Assembly (NCBI GenBank): GCA_963682025.1
Contig: OY821521.1
Coordinates: 101,299,354-101,363,353 of the forward strand
DNA length: 64,000 nt
DNA from: Cordilura impudica
Taxonomy: Eukaryota; Arthropoda; Insecta; Diptera; Scathophagidae
Direction of reading: 5' to 3'
Shown here: in pieces, positions 1-10,600 of the stretch
How positions within the stretch are numbered: the stretch's first letter is position 1
How the letters are laid out: each line of letters begins with the position of its first letter
Program-made: the position numbers and the translations under genes
Notes under the pieces: generated by a model
Told to the model about the DNA's origin: nothing
The model's database searches: none
What the model saw: only the letters and a program-made list of their open reading frames with translations

Positions 1-245
1 AAGCAGTAGAGCTTTACCAGTAATAGGAAATAAGTTAAGTTACAACACAAAATTTATTTCGTCCAAAAATCTTGAAAAACAAAAAAGTTATGATCATTTA
101 AACTTTAAAAATTAACTAAAAATATCATAAAATTACTAAATTCTGAAAAAGCCCATTTTGGACCACCCTGTTCTCAGTGAAATAGTTGAAATAGAGTTCT
201 AATTTTTTGGCTCCCGAGGTTTACTACTGTCTACTTTCATATGAG
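1..245 (-). repeat. Dispersed repeat, copy 1 (sister at 54,480-54,740)
   Basis: Read on the minus strand, this stretch matches 54,480-54,740 on the plus strand over its whole length with scattered substitutions. Shared blocks include CCTCGGGAGCCAAAAA, GAACAGGGT and AACTTTTTTGTTTT. It abuts the 3' end of the LINE relic that follows. It has no coding capacity and its class is unknown to me. Confidence 0.6.
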
Positions 246-249
246 TCAT

Positions 250-3240
250 TAAATCGGAGAACAAAAACCAAAAGGAGTTTTGGCCGCTATCTCAAAATAT
301 TGACCACAGTGCGACGGTAGATTAATAGAACGATTTGGATATAGATTTCGCAAGCAGAACAAAAAATTGTTTTTGAACAGACTCAATGTGATTGCAATGA
401 ACGGCATAATGTGGATCCCAAACAACAGAACTGTATTCCAAAATCGGTCTGACAAGTGATGTATACAATTGTTTTGTTATGATTGGATCGCAACGTTTAA
501 TAAAAGCAAGTACTCCACGAGCTTTATTAGCTGTTATAGCAATATGTTGAGAAAATGTTAGTTTTGTATCTAACAAAACTCCAAGATCAAGAATGACGTT
601 CACATACTCCAACTGATAACCGCCAAGAGAATATTTACCCTAACATCCTTGTTTTCTTGAAAAACGCATGTATTTAAATTTTTTTAAATTTAAATCCAAA
701 AAATTTAAGTTATCCAATACGAAAAAATTTTCTAAATCATTTTGCAAGAAGGCTTGCTCACATGAATCGTTATAGCTAAGGAATATTTTTACATCATCAG
801 CATACATTAAAACGTTAGAAAAATTTATTATAGATGGAACATCACTAATAAAAAGAGAAAATAAAATTCGCCCAAGATGACTACCATGCGGTACACCAGA
901 ATTTACTTTTATATTCTTAGACGTAGTATTATTAAAATGAACACTCTACAAATCAGGTAAGATTGAGTCCAGTTTATGCAGTTGTTGATAAATCCCATTA
1001 AGTGCGATTTTCTAAGTAAAGCTTTACTGAAGTCTGCATATATAACATCAATATGTTGACCATTGTTCAGAGTTCAAATAGATTTGTCTTTGTTGAACAT
1101 CCTCTACGAAATCCGTGTTGAGCAGGTGTTAATAAAGAAGAATCTTGATGGGCGGAGAAAATCAGTAATACAATTCTCAGAGTTTAGGAATTGCGCTGAG
1201 TTTAGCAATGCCTCTGTAGTTTATAATGTTAGATTTATTTCCAGATTTAAAAAGTGGTACAATGTAGGATTCCTTCCGTAATTTTGGAAAATAGCCGTAT
1301 TTGATTGATAAATTAAAAATAATATTTAACGCAGTTGATAAAGAGTTATCACAATTAATTAGAATACAACTGGGAATACAATCAGGTCCATGATGAAATG
1401 AAGGTTTTAATTTTTTTAATGAAGTTTTAATATAGGATGTAGTGATGAAAGGAAATGAAATATGTGGTGGAGAAAAAGTCAGCAAACATGCTACTAATAA
1501 TAAGGTCATCACTGGATTCATTATTTAGATATTTCATTACAGGAGGAAAGCCAACAGATTTTCTTTTAGAATTTACGAAGTTATAAAAGGTTTTAGGATC
1601 ACGTTTAAAATTTATTTTCATGTTATTAATGTAATTAGTATAAAACTTCAAGTTTAGTAAGTTATATTCTGCACGAGCAACTGAATATTTACCATGGTCA
1701 ATAAGTGCGCCAGATTCTTTATATCGCTTGTAACGTTTGTTTTTTGAATTTTTAATTCTGGATAATTCTTTTGAATTTCAAGGAGTATCGGATTTAGCCA
1801 GCACAGTGTATTGCGGAACGTATTCATCAATAAAATCCGATAGAGTTTTATAAAAACAATTTATCATTGTATCAATGGCAGCAGGACTCCCTTCATTGAT
1901 ATATAATAGCTGCAGCCAGTTGGTGTTACATAACAGATAATTTAAATCCGAGTAATTCGTCCGTTTGTAACAATAAACTTTTTCTTTATTACAGTGTATG
2001 TTAGGTTCTGGTACAAAAGGAATGTTGTAGCTAATTTCAATGGTAGGATGATGTCTTTCCTCAGGTCGAGTAATGGGATCAAGCCGGTTCATTAACAAAT
2101 ACTAAATGAAACAACTTATTTAAATAGGCATAAATCAAGTATATTGTTTAAAAATTCATCAACTGAATTCAATTTTATTGGAGTGTAGATAAAAGTATCA
2201 GGCAGAAAATTCCAGGATACTGAAGATAAATTAAAATCGCTAACTACAAAAATTGAATCTACGGGATTTGCTTTCAATATGATGGATTTAATAGCTTCAA
2301 AATGAGTATTATAAATCAATTGTGTAGAACTCGGAGGAATGTAAGAGCAAGTTATAAAAATTAGTTTGCTGTTCAGTTTAATTTTGATTCCAATAAATTC
2401 CATGAATTTCGGCAGAATGTTTGATGCATCAATTAAAACTCCAGCTCCAGTAGTATTAGTAACTCTATCAAGTCTATAAATTTCATATTTGTTGCAAAGA
2501 ATTTCGGTATTTAAGATTTTATTACATAGCCAGGTTTCAGTAAAAATAATGATATGGTAATCAAAATCAAAGCTTTCAATATAAAGGTTTGACAATTTCG
2601 AATTTAGTCCATTTACATTTTGATACAAGATATTTAATTGGTTATCAGAATTTCTATTTAGTTTTTTGGAGCATTATTATTTACACGTGGAGGTAGCCGA
2701 GCGATATTATTTAATCTCTGATTGTCCCTATTAAATTTTCAGGCCAAAATCCAAGATCAATTATACGGTCAAATAATTCGAAAGGTACTGTTATTTTAAA
2801 TGATGCAATGCTTCTCTGTTGAGAGAAATTAAATTTGTACGTTAAAATATCAGCATTAAAGTTTAATTGTGTTCATATATGAGCATCCATATCTTCAGTT
2901 ATTGTATCAAAAGCCAAACGGGAAACAAAAATAGATTTTTTAGGCGGTATGACTTTTAACGGGTTATGTACAATATAATTACAATCCGAATTAAGTAAAG
3001 ATGATTGTTTGGTAAGTGCCAGCAGATCTGCCGCATTATTATTATTGCCAGTATTTGAAATAGGATAGGGTTCTCAACATATCCAGATATATTGGGTAAA
3101 TTTAATAAAGGAGTTCTCGGACCGTTCACTAAATTTGTTCCACTAAAGCCAGGTTCATCAATGATCTTTAAATGATTTTTTTTATTTAAGAATCTTGGAG
3201 ACTTACGACGTCTTGGAGAATGTGATTTAAAATCATCCAA
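250..3240 (-). mobile_element. Decayed jockey/I-type non-LTR retrotransposon (LINE)
   Basis: Minus-strand pieces lie in normal LINE order. A possible ORF1/linker piece is at 3240-2956. An apurinic-type endonuclease piece is at 2628-2116, starting with QNVNGLNSKL and carrying TETWLC and GAGVLID. A linker follows at 2098-1778. Reverse transcriptase starts at about 1651-1177 (PLFKSGNKSNIINYRGIAKL) and continues through GVPHGSHLG and the catalytic VLMYADDVKIF near 800-900. The RT tail, LDLGVLLDTKLTFSQHIAI, is at 612-322. Frameshifts and stops separate every block, so the element is dead. The YADD box is still intact. The same family appears in the opposite orientation at 62,922-64,000. Confidence 0.85.
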
Positions 3241-3279
3241 AGAGGTAAAATCATCAAAAAGCTTTTAATAGGAGTTTAA

Positions 3280-3801
3280 AACTCTTTCTTTGCTTATGCA
3301 TATGAGTTTTGAATCTTAACGTGACTGTGGTCACAGCAAGTCTATGGACCAAGTTTCAGATTGATTGGATGAGGCGAAATGGGGTTTAAATCACTCCGTG
3401 ACTGTGCGTGACTATGCGTGACTGTGCGTAACTATGTCAAAGTTGATCTTTTCAACAGCAAGTATATCGACCAAGTTTCAGATTGATTGGATGAGGCGAA
3501 ATGGGGTTTAAATCACTCCTTGACTGTGTGTGACTATGCGTGACTGTGCGTAACTATGTCAAAGTTGATCTTTTTAATAGCAAGTGTATGGACCAAGTTT
3601 AAGATCGATCGGATGAGGGGAAGTGATATTTCGATCACTCCGTGACTGTGCGTGACTATGCGTGAATGTGCATGACTACCCCAAAATTAATCTGTAGTCA
3701 CAACAAGACAAAGGGCCAAGTTTCAGATCAATTGGATAAGGGGGAATGGGGTTGACCCACGACAGACAGACAGACGGAGAGTATGAGTTAAAAGAAAGAG
3801 T
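3280..3801 (-). mobile_element. TTAA-flanked non-autonomous element with CACGCACAGTCACG tandem units, copy 1
   Basis: Ends are AACTCTTTCTTTG and its complement AAAGAAAGAGT, directly flanked by TTAA at 3276-3279 and 3802-3805. The interior has about four tandem monomers of roughly 123 bp, each with GACCAAGTTTCAGAT, GGATGAGG and runs of TGACTGTGCGTGAC. Relative to the copies at 10,097 and 61,040 it lies inverted. The TTAA flanks suggest a piggyBac-type mobilisation; that is inference. Confidence 0.65.
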
Positions 3802-3829
3802 TTAAAAACACGTGAACTAACCTCTTTTT

Positions 3830-4740
3830 AATTTTTGTATAACTTAAATTTCTTTTTTGTGAAGCAAAAAATAACAAATAAGTTAAGAAAACTTAAGACA
3901 ATTTACTATGAACGGGGTTCCCCCCCGAACTACAACAGATTCCGGGACTTAGATCCCTCAATCGACAAAACACCAAATCCAAAAGTAAACATTTCCGAGA
4001 CGGAGATTTTGCACCACTCCCATGTTTAGTACAATCGGAAGAACATATACCACGCTTTTTAGTAGCAACTGCTGTTTAAGACAAGAGACCAACTAAAACT
4101 TCTGAAACCACCATCAAATCTCTAGCTTCTTATAATGTCTTCCAAACTGAAAAAGAACTCAAACACATATGCACAGATTATCTGGAGGTGAGTGAGATGA
4201 AAACCGGTGACCTCATGATTAAAACACCAAATCTTAAGTCTGCACAAAAATTCTTAAATGCTTGATATCGTTCCGGTAAATATTACATTGCACAAAACCC
4301 TAAATTCGTCCCAAGGCAAAATATACTCAAAAAAGATAATTGATATATCCGAGGAGGAAATACTCCAAGCTTTGGCCTTCCAAAATGTTATAGAGGTAAG
4401 AAAAATAACCAAAAGGGATGGTACAGACAAAAATAAAACCGTAGCTACAGGTGCCGCTATTCTTACTTTCAATTTAATTCGTCGCCCTGAAACATTAAAG
4501 TTGGGATGGGAACGTGTTCGTATTGATGAATATGTATCCAACCAAATGAGATGTATCAACTGCCAAAAATCCGGCCACACAAAAAAACATTGCAAAAAAG
4601 TCGAAATCTGTATGGAATGTGGATTCCTACCAACTCACGAGGTTTGCATAAGGAAATACTGCTTAACTACGAAAATGAAACCCATGCGTCTTACGATACC
4701 AACTGCCCTAGTTTTTTAAAACACAAGTTTGTAAACATTT
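3830..4740 (+). pseudogene. LINE ORF1 (Gag-like, zinc knuckle) relic
   Basis: The conceptual protein spans two frames. An N-terminal part runs from about 3835, with KELKHICTDYLEV near 4150-4190. After a one-base shift near 4258 the frame reads IVPVNITLHKTLNSSQGK and on through ILTFNLIRRPETL. It then has CINCQKSGHTKKHC and ICMECG, zinc knuckles typical of ORF1 in jockey/I-clade LINEs, near 4553-4625. A second shift moves the C-terminus to another frame (about 4640-4740), and a DINE-1-like repeat follows at once. No endonuclease or RT follows on this strand, so this is a truncated fragment. It may belong to another family than the neighbouring minus-strand LINE. Confidence 0.7.
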
Positions 4741-4744
4741 CCGC

Positions 4745-5515
4745 TAGACCGACTATACGATACCCTATACCATGCGTTTAGAGACCCTATCTCTTAGGCC
4801 CAACTAACTGGATATAGAAAATAAGCATAAACCAAATTTGAGTGGGATTTTTATTAATTTTTTCGGCTGCAGATATGAAAAGTTCATATCGGATGCTATA
4901 TCTATATGGAGACTAGGCTCAAAAATGGACCGATCCTGACCATGTTTGGTAAGGTCTCTTGTATTTTGCAAAAATATATACAAACTAAATTTGAGAAGAA
5001 TCAGTGCAGTATTTTTGTTTTTTGACAGATTTAAGTGAAGATCGGGAAGCAGCTCTATATGGGGCCTATGGCTAAGAGTTGTCCAATAGGGGTCATTTTT
5101 GGACTACTGATTAATGTATGTAATAAATACATACAAACCCAATTTGACTAAGATTTATATGATAATTTGAATCATATGGCAATTTATGTTGATTGCATAG
5201 GGGTCATTTGTATGGGGGCTAGGTCTGAACATAGACCTATTCTCACCAATTTCAATACCATTCATCCCATGGCCGATAAAAGATTAAATACCAAATTTTA
5301 TCAAATTATATTCATATTTGCGACCTGCAATTTGATTACAAGCTTTACATGGACACACAGACGGACGGACGGACGGACATCGTTAATTCGAATCATATAG
5401 TGATTCTGATTCGATCGGTATAATAAAAGATGGGTGTAGGTCAAATATTTTTGGTTGTTACAAACAGCAGCACAAAGTCATTATACCAAACCACATAGTG
5501 GTATAGGGTATAAAA
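4745..5515 (-). mobile_element. DINE-1/INE-1-like (Helitron-related) repeat, copy 1
   Basis: Begins with ACCGACTATACGATACCCTA and ends with CATAGTGGTATAGGGTATAA. It contains the ACGGACGGACGGACG tetranucleotide stretch and a TTTGATTACAAGCTTTACAT block. Same layout, reverse complemented, as 32,862-33,604 and 39,768-40,556. The architecture (a terminal TATACCCTATACCAC box, a CCGT-rich block after a GATCGA box) resembles Drosophila INE-1; assignment to Helitrons is by that resemblance only. Confidence 0.6.
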
Positions 5516-5966
5516 ATGGAAAATGAAAGTGGAAAATGGAGAATGGAAAATGGAAAATGAAAAACAGAAAACGGAAAATGGAAAATATAAAATGTAAAAT
5601 GTAAAATGTAAAATATAAAATGTAAAATGAAAAATTTAAAATGTAAAACGTAAAATGTAAAATGAAAAATGGAAAATGAAAAAAGAAAATTGAAAAATAA
5701 AAAATTAAAAATGGAAAATGAAAAATGGAAAATAGAAAATGAAAAATGGAGAATGAAAAATGGAAAATGAAAAATGTAAAATGTAAAATGAAAATGTAAA
5801 ATGAAAAATGGAAAATGAAAAAAGAAAATTGAAAAATAAAAAATTAAAAATGGAAAATGAAAAATGGAAAATAGAAAATGAAAAATGGAGAATGGAAAAT
5901 GAAAAATGAAAAACGGAAAATGGAAAATGAAAAATGGAAATTAGAAAATGAAAAATGGAGAATGGA

Positions 5967-5997
<31 letters not shown>

Positions 5998-6475
5998 TGA
6001 AAGATTAAAAATGGAAAATGGAAAATGAAATATGAAAAATGGAAAATGAAAATTGAAAAATGGAAAATGAAAATTAAAACATGGAAAATGGAATATGAGA
6101 ATTGAAAATGGAAAATTGAAAAATTAAGAATGGAAAATGGAAAATTGAAAAATGAAGCATGGAAAATGGAAAATGAAAAACGGAAAATGGAAAATGAAAA
6201 ATGGAAAAGGAAAAATAAAAATTTAAAAATGGAAAATGAAAAATGGAAAATGAAAAATTGAAAATGGAAAATGAAAATTGAAAAATGGAAAATGCAAAAT
6301 GGAAAATTGAAAATGAAAATTGAAAGATGGAAAATGGAAAATGAAAATTGAAAATTGAAAATGAAAAATTAAAAATGGAAATTGGAAAATGAAAATTGAA
6401 AAATGAATAATGAAAAATGGAAAATGGAAAACACAAAAATTAAATATTAAAAATTAATAATTAAAAATTATAAAT
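5515..6475. repeat. A-rich minisatellite of GGAAAATGAAAAAT-type units
   Basis: About 950 bp of irregular repeats built from GGAAAATGAAAAATGGAAA-like words, with internal higher-order duplication: the block around 5,650-5,760 recurs around 5,795-5,910. A 120-residue phenylalanine-rich minus-strand reading frame across it is a by-product of the repeat. It starts immediately at the end of the DINE-1-like repeat, so the array probably expanded from that element's tail, as happens with DINE elements. Confidence 0.85.
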
Positions 6476-6507
6476 TAAAATTTAAAATTTAAAAATTAAA
6501 GACTCAG

Positions 6508-6552
6508 GTGGAGGGTATCAAAAAATTCGGCACAGCCGAATTTAACACTTTT
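6508..6552 (+). repeat. Fragment of a second DINE-like family end
   Basis: GGAGGGTATC followed by ATTCGGCACAGCCGAATTTA is shared with the end of the repeat at 46,605-46,905. The GGCACAGCC core is palindromic and could form a terminal hairpin. Confidence 0.45.
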
Positions 6553-6712
6553 ACTTTTCTTTCGAATCGAATTACATAACACCCCAGACCAAAATTTCTG
6601 CAATTCCTGTTTTTGAGATATCGACGTAGAACTAAATCTCATTTAAAAAAAATTTTAAAATATATAAAAACAAAAAAGTTAATGTTTTCTTTCTACAGCA
6701 ATTGAAAGTACT

Positions 6713-6918
6713 GGGGTCGAATTGCCGCATTCGTTATCGATATTATTTTATTTTCCAAAATAAAATGCTGAGTTAATTTACTATGTCCAGCCAACGAGTT
6801 ATGATCCATAGTTAATAGTAAAAGTAAAACGAGGTCTGACGATTGTAATAGATAATAATAAACCAAAATATGAAATTTCGATTGATTTTACTCGATATCG
6901 AATGTAACGATTTGCCCC
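6713..6918. mobile_element. MITE family with GGGG...CCCC inverted ends, copy 1
   Basis: Left end GGGGTCGAATTGCCGCATTC and right end complementary to GGGGCAAATCGTTACATTCG. The interior matches 13,066-13,318: both have TTCCAAAATAAAAT, ACGAGTTATG, TCCATAGTTAATAGTAAAAG and ACGAGGTCTGA. About 206 bp and non-coding. No clean target duplication is visible at this copy. Confidence 0.6.
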
Positions 6919-7625
6919 GTTTTATGGGCTTAAATAAAATCTCTCTGGAACGTAATGAATTCGACAAGACTTCAGTCGGTACGTAATTAATTCAGCGAAA
7001 TTTTACTTTTAATAAATTTGAATAAATGTAATTAATTCCATATTGAAAGAATTTATTAAACACATCTCGCGTTTCATGGTCCGGTTAGTCATTTTATTTT
7101 AGGTTGAATGAAGGAAGTCTTGTTAAATATTGTCCTATTAAACATTGTTTTTTTTTATTGATTGAAAATATTCATTAATTATTGCTTTGATATAGAACTC
7201 TTTCCAAAGCATAATAATAAGTGTATCTTTATGTTGAAATACTTACTTCCTTTTAGAAAAGTTCTCTGTGATGACTTTTTGTTGAAAAACGTGAGTAATA
7301 TATACGGCAACATCGAACGCTTAAATTTCTTTTTTTTTAATATTTGAATTTATTGTAGATGATGATGAATAAAAAATGATTTACATTACTTCGACAAAAA
7401 GGAGAAATAATAGTTTTATAAGATAAACTCTAGTATGCTACTGAGTTTTAAATAAAAAAATCTGTAAATTACAAAAATAGTTATTTTTCTTTTAATACAT
7501 GTACGATAAATCATATATATATATTAGTAAAACGACAAAATCGTACAAAAACAATAAAAATTGTAGATTGATTGCAATAACAATGAATGTTAGAGAATAT
7601 TTGAGAATTTTATCTCAAAAGCCAT
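6919..7625. other. AT-rich Incenp downstream region
   Basis: No gene or recognisable repeat. A minus-strand AATAAA lies at 7354-7349, about 270 bases past the Incenp stop codon, and is a candidate polyadenylation signal. Confidence 0.4.
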
Positions 7626-10600
7626 CTAATATTTAGGTAATTCCGAATAGCGTGGTGGTGTAGACCATAAAACACTGGAATTGCGTTTTAAATGACGAGC
7701 GTCGATATTCGGAAATATGATTTTTAAATCTGGTGTCATTGGTTGTACAGAGAAGAAACTATCAATGTAAGCTGCTGGTGTATATTCTTGTTTTAACATA
7801 TTTGGACCTCGCATGTGACCTAAAAAATATTGAATGATTAAAAAACCATACTTTAAGATCATTTTTCTTAACAAATTACTTCGACTCCACGATGGTGGTG
7901 GTGGTCTTTTGTATGTTACTTTATCTTCATCATCCGTTGAATCATCTTCATGTAGCATTTCGAAAGCATATTTTAATGTGGTTTTCGATGGAGGTGGCAT
8001 CATACGCTGTTTGGCTAATTGTTGTTGTTTCATTTGCATTAAGATTTCACGCTCCTTGGCAGCCTTTTGTTTGGCTGCTTCCTCTTCCTGTTGTTGACGT
8101 AACTTACGCTGGATTTCATCCATTTCACGCTTCCTATGTTCTTGCTCTTTTTTCATCAATCGTTTTTCTTCGCGTTCCTTTGCTAATTTGGCCATACGTT
8201 CGGCACGTTCACGTTCTTTAGCTTCACGCTGTTGGGCGGCCAGTAAATGTTTTTGTTCGCGCTGTTTCTTTCGTTCCTCTGCCAAATTATGGAGACCTTT
8301 GCGGAAATCATCAGCACTATTTTCGCGCTGCAATGCTTTACTTGCTGTTGTAGAGTTGCTTCGTTGTAAACTTGAGGCACTTGCAGATTTGGTTATTGGT
8401 AGAGCTTTAGAAGCGCTTGTTGCCACTTTCTTAACAATGGCGCTATTGTGAGTGGCAGTGTTGGAACCTTGTGTAGGTGTTAGGAAACGACCAAGAGCAG
8501 GAGCTACAATTTTGCCAATAACTGGTGTTGTAGAAGACTAAAAGATGTTAAATGCATTACATATATATATTATATTGATAAAAAAAATTGAATTAATAAG
8601 GTATAGAAACTGCTTCTCAGTAAGTTTCCGAAAGACTGTCATTGTAACTATTTCTAACCGAATTCGAAAATCTTGTTTATTATTGAAAATTGTAGTTTTG
8701 TTCATTTAACTTTGATGCATTCAACTTACCGATGGTGTTACATTTTCCTTTTTAATGCGCAATATACGTTTAGATTGTTCTGTGGCCGCGGCTGCAGCAT
8801 TTTCAAAAGCTTCTACTCTCATTTTCACAGGACTTTGAGCCAAAGGACTAAAATTATGAAAGAACTGAGAAACTTAACAAACAATCACAACCAATTGAAT
8901 ACTCACTTAAACAACTCGTTTGCACGTATTGGCATTTTGTATGCGGTTTTTGCAGATACCGAACTTTTCGATGAATTAACCGATTTTACTGTGTCGTTTG
9001 AAATTTTCGCCACCTCTGGTTTATCTTGTTCGCATGACTCATCTTCAGTCAGAAGACTATCATTATGTGGCAATGATGAATCTTTAGCAGTCTCGAATGA
9101 ACGCTGACCAGCGGCATCGTCATCTCTAGCAACTTTAGACAATTGTTGAACATCAAAGGTAGCATCAGCTACAGCACCAGCTCCAGAATGTTTATTCAGA
9201 GTAACTGTAGCATTTGGATTAGTATCCGTAATAAATGTTGTTTGTCCAGGAGCCACTTGGAAAGTAGTTTGTGCTGGATTACTACAAAATGTAGCATCGC
9301 TAGGTATGGGACCTAAATTAATAGTAGCATCAGCAGCGTCTACACCTAAATTCATAGTAGCATCGTTGGCCTTACCAACATTAACAGTCTCATTAACAAT
9401 ACCACTGGCAGCAATTTTCGAACTCTTATCTTTAGAGTTTCCTGTTTGTGGTGTTTCAACAGCATCTTCATATACTGATGCTGGCCTTGTAGTTTCTACT
9501 GTCGCCAATGTGGCAGGGTTATCATCAACTTGAGTGGATTTACCAACACTACCATGACGTGTACGTGAAGAAATTGGAGATGGTTTAGGATCAAGATCAC
9601 TGAAACGTTCAACTTTAATGGGTTTATGTACCTCCTTCTTTTTACGACCCTTTTTGGAAGTTGTTGTATTAGTTGTTGCTGATAGTATCGTACTAGCCAA
9701 GGAAGAGGTATCATCCACTGCTTCATTTTTGCAAATTGGTATAGGTGCTGGTAAGGCATCATATTTTGTTGTTGTATCTTGGTTGATAAAACTGACTTTT
9801 TCACGTTTAATTTTAATGCGTAGTTCGCGAAATCCAGTGTCAGACGATTCAAGGGATTTGTCTATAAAGGAACATTTATAAATATCTACAAATTATAATT
9901 ACTAGCTTTAACTATCATATTGAAATTTTTTTAATATATATGAAACATTTTAAGTCGATACTGAAAAAGTAAAACTGAAGATAAGGTATCGAATTTCACC
10001 AAAGGTTTTTATCATATAATATTTTTTTTTTCTTTTTTCACAAATACTTAATTCTAAATGAATGTTATGAATTTATCAAGAACATGTACTTTTTAAACTC
10101 TTTCTTTTAACTCATACTCTCTGTCTGTCTGTCTATGTGTCTGTCTGTCTGCCATGGATGGACCCCATTCCCGCTTATCCAATTGATCTGAAACTTGGCC
10201 CATAGTCTTGTCGTGACTACAGATTAATTTTGGGGTAGTCACGCACAGTCACGCGTGGTCACGCACAGTCACGGAGTGATCTAAATTTCATTTCCCCTCA
10301 TCCGATCGATCTCAAACTTGGTCCATACACTTGCTGTGAAAAAAATTTAACTTTGACTTAGTTACGCACAGTCCCGCACAGTCACGGAGTGATTTAAAAC
10401 CCATTTTTCCTTATCCGATCGATCTAAACCTTGGTCGATAGACTTGCAGTGAAAAAAGATTAACTTTGACACAGTCACGCACAGTCACGAAGAGATTAAA
10501 ACCCCACTTCCCCTCATCCGATGGATCTGAAACTTTGTCCATAGACTTGTTGTGGCCAAAGATTAATTTTAAGATAGTTGGAACAAGTGGAGTTTAGGGG

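Noticed and set aside
6074..6436. 120-codon minus-strand frame rich in Phe, Ser and Ile
   Set aside because: It is the translation of the A-rich minisatellite; no start context, no domain, composition set by the repeat.
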